A stretch of DNA of 64,000 bases from an uncultured Mucilaginibacter sp. (GTDB lineage Bacteria > Bacteroidota > Bacteroidia > Sphingobacteriales > Sphingobacteriaceae), in the NCBI GenBank assembly GCA_903864275.1, contig CAIPFE010000019.1, forward strand, positions 1-64,000, read 5' to 3'. The position numbers and the translations under genes were made by a program. Of this stretch, positions 7,340 to 14,483 are shown piece after piece. Positions within the stretch are counted from its first letter, which is position 1. Each line of letters starts with the position of its first letter. Below the pieces are notes generated by a model. It had not been told where the DNA came from. It saw nothing but the letters and a program-made list of their open reading frames with translations, and did not search any database.

Positions 7340-7783
7340 TTACTCGGCTACCACTGAGAACGGCACCTGTACCTTCACTTCTTTGTGCAGGTTAATGTTT
7401 GCGATATAATCGCCAACAAATTTAGGGTCCTGGTCAAAAGTAATACGGCGGCGGTCCACTTCAAAGCCTTCTTTCTTCAAAGCATCAGCCACTTGTATGG
7501 TATTGATAGCGCCGAATATTTTACCGGTTTCGCCTGCTTTTGCGCCAATAGTTAGTTTTACACCTTCCAAACGGGCGGCAATTGCATCAGCATCCTTACG
7601 GATCTTTTCCTGTTTAAACTGGGCCTGTTTAAGGTTTTCAGCTAAAACTTTGCGGGCCGATTCAGTTGCCTGTATGGCATAACCCTTTGGGATAAGGTAG
7701 TTACGGCCATAACCTGGTTTTACATTTACGATATCGTCTTTATCACCGAGGCTTTTTACATCTTGTTTTAAAATAACTTCCAT
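7340..7783 (-). CDS. rplI: 50S ribosomal protein L9
   Basis: The 147-residue protein is full length for L9, a 23S rRNA-binding protein of the large subunit. It starts MEVILKQDVKSLGDKDDIVNVKPGYGRNYLIPKG (only part of the family signature is quoted). A long connecting helix at about residues 45-75 leads to a C-terminal domain (IGAKAGETGKIFGAIN). It is last in the rpsF-rpsR-rplI operon, 16 bases after rpsR, and is followed by a strong terminator. Confidence 0.97.
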   Translation of the reverse strand: MEVILKQDVKSLGDKDDIVNVKPGYGRNYLIPKGYAIQATESARKVLAENLKQAQFKQEKIRKDADAIAARLEGVKLTIGAKAGETGKIFGAINTIQVADALKKEGFEVDRRRITFDQDPKFVGDYIANINLHKEVKVQVPFSVVAE

Positions 7784-7799
7784 TTTATTTGCCTCCTGA

Positions 7800-8063
7800 T
7801 TATTTTAATGAATCTGTAACATAAGGTAATAAACCGATGTGGCGCGCACGCTTAACAGCCTGTGCCACTTTACGCTGGAATTTTAACGAAGTACCTGTTA
7901 AACGGCGTGGCAATACTTTACCCTGGTCGTTAATAAACTTCAATAAAAAGTTAGCGTCTTTGTAATCAATATACTTTATCCCGTTCTTTTTAAAACGGCA
8001 GTATTTTTTACGCATGTCCTCCACTTTGGGGGCTGTAACGTATTTGATCTGGTCATTTGCCAT
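7800..8063 (-). CDS. rpsR: 30S ribosomal protein S18
   Basis: The 87-residue protein shows the S18 core: [20 protein letters not shown], then [20 protein letters not shown], then ARHIGLLPY. It binds 16S rRNA next to S6 in the small subunit. Its ATG overlaps the stop of rpsF by one base (TAATG), which suggests translational coupling. No zinc-binding cysteine set is present, because the only Cys is in KKYCRFKK. Confidence 0.97.
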   Translation of the reverse strand: MANDQIKYVTAPKVEDMRKKYCRFKKNGIKYIDYKDANFLLKFINDQGKVLPRRLTGTSLKFQRKVAQAVKRARHIGLLPYVTDSLK

Positions 8064-8431
8064 TAGTTTGCAGCCTCCTCTGTTTTAACCGGTTTCTTCT
8101 GGTTGAATGCACCGCTGCGTTTTTTCTCATTATAAGCAATGGCATGTTTGTCCAAAGCTATGGTGAGGAAACGCAAAACACGCTCATCGCGCCGTAATTC
8201 TACCTCCAGTTTGTTAATTAAATCACCCGGAGCCCTGAATTCAGTTAAGTGATAGTACCCCGTCGTCTTTTTTTGGATAGGGTACGCAAGTTTTCTCAAA
8301 CCCCAATTATCCTCCTGGACAATTTCGGCTCCGTTATCAGTAAGTATTTTGCTGTATTTGGCAACGGCCTCTGCAGCAACCTCAACTGATAACAACGGGG
8401 TTAGAACGATCACGATTTCGTACTGTTGCAT
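8063..8431 (-). CDS. rpsF: 30S ribosomal protein S6
   Basis: The 122-residue protein begins [15 protein letters not shown] and contains [20 protein letters not shown], both typical of S6. It ends in a basic tail after about residue 100. It pairs with S18 on the 30S platform. It is first of three genes, behind a well-formed Bacteroidota promoter at 8477-8508. In other bacteria the S6:S18 complex can bind the operon leader. I did not identify such a structure in this 40-base leader. Confidence 0.97.
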   Translation of the reverse strand: MQQYEIVIVLTPLLSVEVAAEAVAKYSKILTDNGAEIVQEDNWGLRKLAYPIQKKTTGYYHLTEFRAPGDLINKLEVELRRDERVLRFLTIALDKHAIAYNEKKRSGAFNQKKPVKTEEAAN

Positions 8432-8476
8432 TGTTATACTTTGATTTTAAATATTTTACCCGCTATTACGGGGCTG

Positions 8477-8508
8477 CAAATATAGGGAGATATTTTGATT
8501 TTTTCAAA
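8477..8508 (-). promoter_or_regulatory. rpsF: Promoter of the rpsF operon (TTTG-N20-TATATTTG)
   Basis: On the minus strand TTTG (8508-8505) is followed after exactly 20 bases by TATATTTG (8484-8477). Both box sequences and their spacing match the Bacteroidota -33/-7 consensus. It leaves a leader of about 40 bases before rpsF ATG 8431. Confidence 0.8.
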
Positions 8509-8608
8509 CCAATTAAAATTGTAATTTAAGGCATCTAAATCCGCATCCTTTTTGAATCAACGTTTAGTCACTCTCTGTACCAATTACGTAAGTAAACATA
8601 AATTCATC

Positions 8609-9304
8609 ATGAAAAAAGGAATAGTAATAACTCTCGTGGTAATTGGACTGCTTGGTGGTTTTATGTATTACATTTCAAGCACACTGAAAAAGATGAGCAT
8701 TGCCGGCAAAAAAGATGCAGTGGTTACTTTATTTAATGCACCTGACGATTATGGTGAATTATTTAAAAAAAGCAACAAGCTTTCTTTTGTAAAAACTTTT
8801 ACGAGCAAGACACGAAATCCAATATCTCAATTTGAGTATGACGAAAAATTTCGCATCAATATTTACAGAATTAACATTTCAAATAATTTATATTTAAATA
8901 AATTAATTAATGAAAGCCATGTAAATCAACATGTGACATATAATTTAACTTATTATCTTCTGGATCGTTTTAATCAATTTGATATTCGATACAAATCGGG
9001 TCGTCAAGAGAAAGTCTCGGGAATTTATTTAAATTTATTTGCAGGTAAAACGTTAACCCTTTTAAAAAACGATTCTTTAGCTTATTATAATTCGATAATT
9101 AAAAACTTCTCTATCAAATATCAAAGTAATGGCCCGCAGGATTTTTTTATCGGGAGTAGTAACGAGTCGGCTAATTTTGACGAAATTCCTACGGAAATCA
9201 TGTTGCAAAAGAAACATGGTAAATTATATTTGATCTTAATGATTTCTGAGCATGAGTACACACCATTAACGCCCGGAACCCTCTTAACTTTAATGAATAA
9301 TTAG
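8609..9304 (+). CDS. Unrecognised AT-rich gene, membrane-anchored protein
   Basis: I do not recognise this 231-residue protein. From ATG 8609 it has one N-terminal membrane segment (IVITLVVIGLLGGFMYYISS), then a soluble domain rich in Asn, Tyr, Lys and Phe. The frame is open from ATG 8552, but the extra 19 residues lack signal character, and 8609 gives a textbook signal anchor. Base composition is clearly lower in G+C than in neighbouring genes (many TTTAAATAAATTAATTA-type stretches), which suggests recent acquisition or weak selection. No paralogue is visible in the window. Confidence 0.72.
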   Translation: MKKGIVITLVVIGLLGGFMYYISSTLKKMSIAGKKDAVVTLFNAPDDYGELFKKSNKLSFVKTFTSKTRNPISQFEYDEKFRINIYRINISNNLYLNKLINESHVNQHVTYNLTYYLLDRFNQFDIRYKSGRQEKVSGIYLNLFAGKTLTLLKNDSLAYYNSIIKNFSIKYQSNGPQDFFIGSSNESANFDEIPTEIMLQKKHGKLYLILMISEHEYTPLTPGTLLTLMNN

Positions 9305-9365
9305 CAAGCATTTAGCCCAGATAAAAATTAACTGCCAACTGCCACTTCCAACTTCTACTTAAAAT

Positions 9366-9460
9366 ATGGGCGCCCGGGCGGGCTATCCGCTCATACTGCA
9401 CAGGCCTTATCCACGAGGCCGGTATCCGCTGCTATCCCTGGCGCAAGTAAAGGAAGCGTA
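9366..9460. repeat. GC-rich intergenic segment, possible dispersed repeat
   Basis: In the 220-base gap before the aldo/keto reductase, a GC-rich block (GGGCGCCCGGGCGGGCTATC at its start, CGCTGCTATCCCTGGCG near its end) contrasts with the AT-rich flanks. It contains no convincing ORF. From memory it resembles a degenerate dispersed element of Bacteroidota, but only one copy is present here. Confidence 0.35.
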
Positions 9461-9490
9461 TTTCATTACGTTTAATTAACAAACAATACC

Positions 9491-9498
9491 TAATTTTG
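9491..9498 (+). promoter_or_regulatory. Putative -7 box TAATTTTG
   Basis: TAATTTTG matches TAnnTTTG and lies 26 bases before the ATG at 9525. No good -33 box is seen, so confidence is limited. Confidence 0.45.
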
Positions 9499-9524
9499 CT
9501 TCGTCTAACTATAAAAACAAACTA

Positions 9525-10406
9525 ATGAGTACCCCAAAAACAATAACCATCGCAGCCAAAAGCAGCCACCCCTTAACCGTTAACCGCCTTGGCTACGGCA
9601 CCATGCGCCTTACCGGCGAGGGCATTTACGGCGAACCGCCAAACCGCCCTGAAGCCCTGCAAATATTAAAACAGGCCATAAAAAGCGGCATCAATTTTTT
9701 AGATACAGCTGATTATTATGGCGAAGACGTAACTAACCGCCTGATCTATGAAGCCTTATATCCCTACCCTGCTGACCTTGTGATCTGCACCAAAGTTGGC
9801 GGCGCCCGCAAGCCCGATAAAAGCTGGATCCCGTATAACACCCCCGAAAATTTGCGCAGCAGTATTGACAATAACCTGCGTACGCTTAAGCTGGAGCAGA
9901 TTACATTGGTTCATTTCAGGGCCATCGCGGGGCATGGCGCGCCTTTTAAAGAATCTTTGGATGCGATGTTTGAAATGCAGAAAGAAGGAAAAATACTCCA
10001 TGTTGGTGTCAGCAATGTAACCCGCGATGAACTGGAAACAGCAATGGCCATGGGCGAGATAGCCACCGTGGAAAATATGTATGGCCACGCACAGCGTAAC
10101 ACACATAAAGGCCTGCACGGTGAAAGCAATGGTGGCGAAGAGCTGCTGGATATTTGCGAAAAACACTGTATACCGCTGGTACCTTATTTTTCGCTGTTCC
10201 TTTCGATGCCAAAAAAGGATACCAAGATAGCAGCGATAGCAAAAAAATATAACATATCCGAAGTGCAGGCAAATATTGCCTGGCTGCTGCACCGTTCGCC
10301 CTGGATATTGCCGATACCCGGAACATCCTCATTAAAGCATTTTGAAGAAAATTTAAAAGCCGCTGATATAAAGTTCACCCAAGAAGATATGGACTTTTTG
10401 GAATGA
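9525..10406 (+). CDS. Aldo/keto reductase family oxidoreductase
   Basis: The 293-residue protein has the (beta/alpha)8 barrel signatures of the family. The tetrad is D60 and Y65 (FLDTADYYGED), K90 (LVICTKVGG) and H130 (LVHF). C-terminal PGTSSLKHFEENL contributes to NADP(H) binding. The family reduces carbonyl compounds with NADPH; the substrate here is unknown. It is a single gene with a -7 box upstream. The TGA stop directly precedes a run of AAAGCTAAAAGGCGAAAGC-like dialect words. Confidence 0.9.
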   Translation: MSTPKTITIAAKSSHPLTVNRLGYGTMRLTGEGIYGEPPNRPEALQILKQAIKSGINFLDTADYYGEDVTNRLIYEALYPYPADLVICTKVGGARKPDKSWIPYNTPENLRSSIDNNLRTLKLEQITLVHFRAIAGHGAPFKESLDAMFEMQKEGKILHVGVSNVTRDELETAMAMGEIATVENMYGHAQRNTHKGLHGESNGGEELLDICEKHCIPLVPYFSLFLSMPKKDTKIAAIAKKYNISEVQANIAWLLHRSPWILPIPGTSSLKHFEENLKAADIKFTQEDMDFLE

Positions 10407-10456
10407 AAGCTAAAAGGCGAAAGCAGAAAGAATAATCAGAATTAAAACAAATTACA

Positions 10457-10732
10457 ATGCAACTTAAGGAAATTGAAACCTCGCCCTTGTTGGAGTTATC
10501 TCCAACAAGTAACGTGTTGCTGGTGGACACAGCACCAGCAAAGGCTTGCATAAACCTTTTATCGCCGGGCGATGATGACGACGCTGAGGATGAAGATGGC
10601 GATTGGACGGATATAGATGACGAGGATTTTGAAGATTTGGCCGAAGACAAAGATGACTTTCATGAAATGGAGTTAGAAAATGATATTTTTGATGATGAAG
10701 ATGATGATCATTTGCCGGACGACGATTTTTGA
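10457..10732 (+). CDS. Small highly acidic protein
   Basis: I do not recognise this 91-residue protein. The first 36 residues are mixed; the remainder is almost wholly Asp and Glu with scattered aromatic and Leu residues (GDWTDIDDEDFEDLAE style). Net charge is strongly negative and no signal peptide is seen. The sequence GTTGGAG-TTAT-CTCCAAC inside codons 11-17 can form a hairpin. It lies between the reductase and dnaX on the same strand. It could be a chaperone-like or disordered acidic protein, but that is only a guess. Confidence 0.6.
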   Translation: MQLKEIETSPLLELSPTSNVLLVDTAPAKACINLLSPGDDDDAEDEDGDWTDIDDEDFEDLAEDKDDFHEMELENDIFDDEDDDHLPDDDF

Positions 10733-10885
10733 CACCGACTGTCATTCCGTTGTTTGTGCCTCAACAAACAACTTACAATCTACTGGGTTGGATGGTGATG
10801 GCTAATTGAAATATCTCGTCCTCAACTTGTCATCTAACCTAATTATACACACCACTTTCAAGATAGCCATATTGTTATTACCTTA

Positions 10886-12688
10886 GTGCCTGTGGATAAT
10901 TTTATTGTTTCGGCACGCAAATACCGCCCGGCTACCTTTGAAAGTGTTGTAGGTCAGCAGCATATCACCAATACGCTAAAAAACGCCATTAAAAATAACC
11001 AGCTGGCGCAGGCATTTTTATTCTGCGGCCCGCGTGGCGTGGGCAAAACCACCTGTGCACGCATACTTGCCAAAACTATCAACTGCGAAAACCTGCAGCC
11101 AAACGGCGAGGCTTGCGGCGTTTGTGCGTCGTGCCAGTCGTTTCAAAACGGTAACTCATTCAACGTACACGAACTCGATGCGGCCTCCAATAATTCGGTC
11201 GATGATATCCGCAGCCTGATAGAGCAGGTACGTATACCGCCCCAGGCTGTTCGCTATAAAATTTATATTATCGACGAAGTGCACATGCTGTCGCAGGCAG
11301 CATTCAACGCGTTTTTAAAAACGCTGGAAGAGCCGCCGCATTATGCCATTTTTATATTGGCTACCACCGAAAAGCACAAAATACTGCCAACGATACTTTC
11401 GCGCTGCCAGATATTTGACTTCAACCGCATCAGGGTAGAGGATATGGCCACGCACCTGGCATCCATTGCGCAAAAAGAAAATATCAGCTATGAAGCTGAC
11501 GGCCTGCACATCATCGCCCAAAAAGCAGATGGCGGTTTGCGCGATGCGTTATCTATGTTCGACCAGATAGTTAGTTTTTCAGGTGGCAATGTTACTTACC
11601 GTTCTGTAATTGATAACCTGAACATACTGGATTACGATTACTATTTTAATATCACTGATAGCCTTTTGACCGAGGACAGCGCCAAAACTTTATTGCTGTT
11701 TGATGAAATATTGGCCCGCGGTTTCGACGGTGCGCATTTTATATCGGGCCTGTCCGAGCATTTCCGTAACCTGCTGGTGAGTAAAGACCAGTCGACATTA
11801 AAACTGCTGGAAGTAAGCGAAGGCATAAAAACAAAATACCTGCAGCAGTCGCAATCCTCCACCGTTTCCTTTTTGCTTTCGGCGATGAATATTGCCAATC
11901 AGTGCGACCTGAATTATAAGCTAAGTAAAAACCAGCGTTTGCAGGTTGAGTTGGCCATGCTTAAAATGTGCAATTTGCAGGCGGTCTTTAACCTGGCGAC
12001 AAACCCAATAGCTGCAATGCCCGCACCGGACGGACAATTAAAAAAAAAACCTGATCCTGCAGCGATAAGTCCTGAAAAGGCAACTAAACCGGCTCCGGAA
12101 CTGGCTATTGCGAGTGATCCGCCGGCGGTTTATCAATTAACCAAGCCACAAGTCGAGGATAAACTGGCTGTAAAAGAAGAAATTGTCGAAAAGCCCAAAG
12201 TATTTATACCCAACTCACATGCTGCTTCAACATCTGTAAAAATCCCTTCTTTAAAGGATGTGGGTAAAACCAAAGAAGCGTTATTGGAAGAGGAAGACCC
12301 CTACATTAAGGGCGATGCCAAAGATGACTACACCCCCGACCAGTTTTCAAAAAGCTGGAGCGATTTTGCGGCAATGTTAAAATCGGAAGGAAAAAAGAAC
12401 GCGCTCACTATATTTATTTCTACGCCACCGAAAATGGTCGCTCCTAATATTTTCGAAGTTGTTGTTGAAAACAAGATGCAGGAAACCACTTTCAGGGAGG
12501 AACGTGCGAACCTGCTTAATCATTTACGCACTGCGCTAAGAAATTTCGATATAGAAGTAAGCGTCCGCATCGACGAAAAAGCAGTGGTGAAACGTCCTTA
12601 CACCGCTGCAGAAAAGTTCCAGCACATGGCAGCAAAAAACCCGGCATTGGTCGATTTGAAAAATAAGTTTAATCTGGATTTTGACTGA
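10886..12688 (+). CDS. dnaX: DNA polymerase III subunit gamma/tau
   Basis: The 600-residue clamp-loader ATPase drives loading of the beta clamp onto DNA. The AAA+ domain has Walker A GPRGVGKTT, a zinc-binding cysteine cluster (CENLQPNGEACGVCASC), Walker B IIDEVHML and sensor ATTEKHK. Domain III ends near residue 370, then a low-complexity linker leads to a C-terminal tau domain. Start is GTG 10886, or GTG 10892, which gives MDNFIVSARKYRP. An A10 run at 12040-12049 lies at the domain III/linker boundary (L385-K388). Either frameshift there stops quickly, so a short gamma-like form is possible. A DnaA-box-like TTATCCACA (minus strand) covers 10891-10899. Confidence 0.95.
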   Translation: MPVDNFIVSARKYRPATFESVVGQQHITNTLKNAIKNNQLAQAFLFCGPRGVGKTTCARILAKTINCENLQPNGEACGVCASCQSFQNGNSFNVHELDAASNNSVDDIRSLIEQVRIPPQAVRYKIYIIDEVHMLSQAAFNAFLKTLEEPPHYAIFILATTEKHKILPTILSRCQIFDFNRIRVEDMATHLASIAQKENISYEADGLHIIAQKADGGLRDALSMFDQIVSFSGGNVTYRSVIDNLNILDYDYYFNITDSLLTEDSAKTLLLFDEILARGFDGAHFISGLSEHFRNLLVSKDQSTLKLLEVSEGIKTKYLQQSQSSTVSFLLSAMNIANQCDLNYKLSKNQRLQVELAMLKMCNLQAVFNLATNPIAAMPAPDGQLKKKPDPAAISPEKATKPAPELAIASDPPAVYQLTKPQVEDKLAVKEEIVEKPKVFIPNSHAASTSVKIPSLKDVGKTKEALLEEEDPYIKGDAKDDYTPDQFSKSWSDFAAMLKSEGKKNALTIFISTPPKMVAPNIFEVVVENKMQETTFREERANLLNHLRTALRNFDIEVSVRIDEKAVVKRPYTAAEKFQHMAAKNPALVDLKNKFNLDFD

Positions 12689-12690
12689 GG

Positions 12691-12757
12691 AAGTCCATGG
12701 TCGATAGCCCATGTTTTTTGTTGTGTTCTGCCATGGTCCATGGGCTATCGGCTATTT
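12691..12757. repeat. Self-complementary CATGGGCTATCG-dialect repeat
   Basis: The left arm (12691-12713) contains CCATGGTCGATAGCCCATG. The right arm (12731-12757) contains CCATGGTCCATGGGCTATCG. CATGGGCTATCG pairs with CGATAGCCCATG. It separates dnaX from the convergent thioredoxin-like gene, starts three bases after the dnaX TGA, and has a T6 stretch between the arms. Confidence 0.7.
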
Positions 12758-12789
12758 ACTTCCTTTGCCTTCGGTCTTTCCGGCTCACG

Positions 12790-13284
12790 TCATATCTTCT
12801 TCACTTCCGCTAACAGGGTGTCAACAGTCGGGGCCTTTTCATAAGCTTTTACCAGCTTCCCATTTTTATCATAAAGGGCTATGTAAGGCGTGGTATGCAC
12901 ATTATAATATTTTTGCACTTTCAACGAATAGCCCTCGGTGCCAACAGTAAAATTTGGGTATTTCTTTAAATTAAAATCGCGGTAAAAAACCTGTGTAGCT
13001 TTTAACGGCTCGGCAAAGGTGATCATGACCACCTGCATATTTTTAAATGCCTTCATCTTAGGCTTCAGATCGAACATCAAATGCTGGCAATGACTGCAGT
13101 CGGGCGCAAAATAAATAACCATTACCGGCTTGTTTTTTACCAGGTTGGCCGGGGTTACATAAACGCTGTCTGTATTTAATATGCGGTACGGCGGTATAAC
13201 AGGCGGCGGTGTATAACCTGGTGTTTGCGCCATGCTGCAAGCGGCAGCGATGATAAGGCTAAAAGACAAGAGTAATTTCTTCAT
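12790..13284 (-). CDS. Exported thioredoxin-like protein
   Basis: The 164-residue protein has a signal peptide (MKKLLLSFSLIIAAACSMAQ) followed by a thioredoxin fold. The redox motif CSHC sits in IYFAPDCSHCQHL, and a cis-proline loop TTPYIALYD follows. This suggests a periplasmic TlpA/ResA-type disulfide oxidoreductase. Residues up to about 45 are proline-rich and may form a linker. It is a single gene, convergent with dnaX. Confidence 0.85.
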   Translation of the reverse strand: MKKLLLSFSLIIAAACSMAQTPGYTPPPVIPPYRILNTDSVYVTPANLVKNKPVMVIYFAPDCSHCQHLMFDLKPKMKAFKNMQVVMITFAEPLKATQVFYRDFNLKKYPNFTVGTEGYSLKVQKYYNVHTTPYIALYDKNGKLVKAYEKAPTVDTLLAEVKKI

Positions 13285-13326
13285 AAGTTTAATTTGCGAT
13301 CTAAAAAGAGCATAGTTACGATTTTT

Positions 13327-14343
13327 TCAGGCTTCAAGCAACTCCAATTGCCAGGCTACATGCTCTTCTGTTATTGGGTATAACGCGTTATTGCGGATAG
13401 TATGATAAACTGCCTCAAATAAACCGTCATAATCGCCTTTCGGCGCTTTTATATAAGTTACATTCCGTTGATTATCAATATCCATAATTACAAGTTTGCC
13501 TTCGCAGCCGATCGGTTCAATCCCATATTCCTCGTCGGTGGGCAGCATACCGGCATCCAGCTGCGCTTCCTGAACGTCGCATCTTTCCTTTAAAAAGCTG
13601 CCTAACGTACCGTGGATGGCAAAGCCAGGCAATATCTCCGCGATAAGCAGGCCCGATGTTAAATACACATTCAGTTGGTTGGGGTAGGATAGGTGGTAAT
13701 TAAAATAATCCGGCACTTCCGATCCTTCACGGTAAATTCCGGTTGTTTTTGTAAAGCTGAGCGGCTTCCCGAAAAGGGCAATAGCATTATCGATAAGGTG
13801 CGCCCCTAAATCATATACCAGCCCATTGGCAGGGGTTGATGCTGTTTCTTTGAACGATTTGGGGCTAAGCGCGCGTTTGTACCTGTCCATTCGGAAATAG
13901 ACCTCGATCAATTGGCCTAATTCCCCGCTTTCAATGATTTCTTTAACCTGTAAAAAGCCGCTGTCCCACCGCCGGTTTTGATAGAGCATTAAATGGCGCT
14001 TTAGTCTTCTCGCAGTATCAAACATTATTTTTACTTCGGCGCTAGTTGCTGCTGCCGGTTTTTCCAGCAGTACATGTTTACCCGCATTGAGCGCTTTCAG
14101 GGTAAAATCAAAATGGGTATCGTTAGGTGTGTTTACAATAATTAGCTCAATTTCATCATCGTTTAATAATTCATCGATATTATTATAGCTGATCACATCC
14201 AGGTAGCGCAACCCAGCCTTTTTTTCGTGGCGCTCAACCACTGCTTTAAGTTTAAACCCGGGGTTGGTGGTTAAAAACGGCGCATGAAATATCCTGCCCG
14301 ACATTCCGTAGGCCATTAATCCGGTGATGATTGGTGTTGACAT
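13327..14343 (-). CDS. Gfo/Idh/MocA family oxidoreductase
   Basis: The 338-residue protein has an N-terminal NAD(P)-binding Rossmann fold. The usual GxGxxG is replaced by AYGMSGRIFHAPFL, as in YhhX/YdgJ-type members. The family lysine motif VLLEKPAA is at about residues 93-100. The C-terminal substrate domain contains DLGAHLIDNAIALFG. Such enzymes oxidise or reduce sugars and related polyols; the substrate is unknown. It lies alone on the minus strand, 36 bases from the thioredoxin-like gene start. Confidence 0.9.
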   Translation of the reverse strand: MSTPIITGLMAYGMSGRIFHAPFLTTNPGFKLKAVVERHEKKAGLRYLDVISYNNIDELLNDDEIELIIVNTPNDTHFDFTLKALNAGKHVLLEKPAAATSAEVKIMFDTARRLKRHLMLYQNRRWDSGFLQVKEIIESGELGQLIEVYFRMDRYKRALSPKSFKETASTPANGLVYDLGAHLIDNAIALFGKPLSFTKTTGIYREGSEVPDYFNYHLSYPNQLNVYLTSGLLIAEILPGFAIHGTLGSFLKERCDVQEAQLDAGMLPTDEEYGIEPIGCEGKLVIMDIDNQRNVTYIKAPKGDYDGLFEAVYHTIRNNALYPITEEHVAWQLELLEA

Positions 14344-14483
14344 AAGCTATTTTGTAGAATAATATATTATTGAAATTCAAACGGTTCGGTAAAGAAATTT
14401 TACAACATTTATCCAGGTCCAAAAATACATTTTAATTGGCATTGCAGAACTTAATTCCGAAATCGAAATTCCGGCATCCCGAT

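Noticed and set aside
10464-10745. Minus-strand His/Pro-rich ORF of 93 residues
   Set aside because: It is the antisense reading of the acidic gene; composition follows from its GAT/GAA codons.
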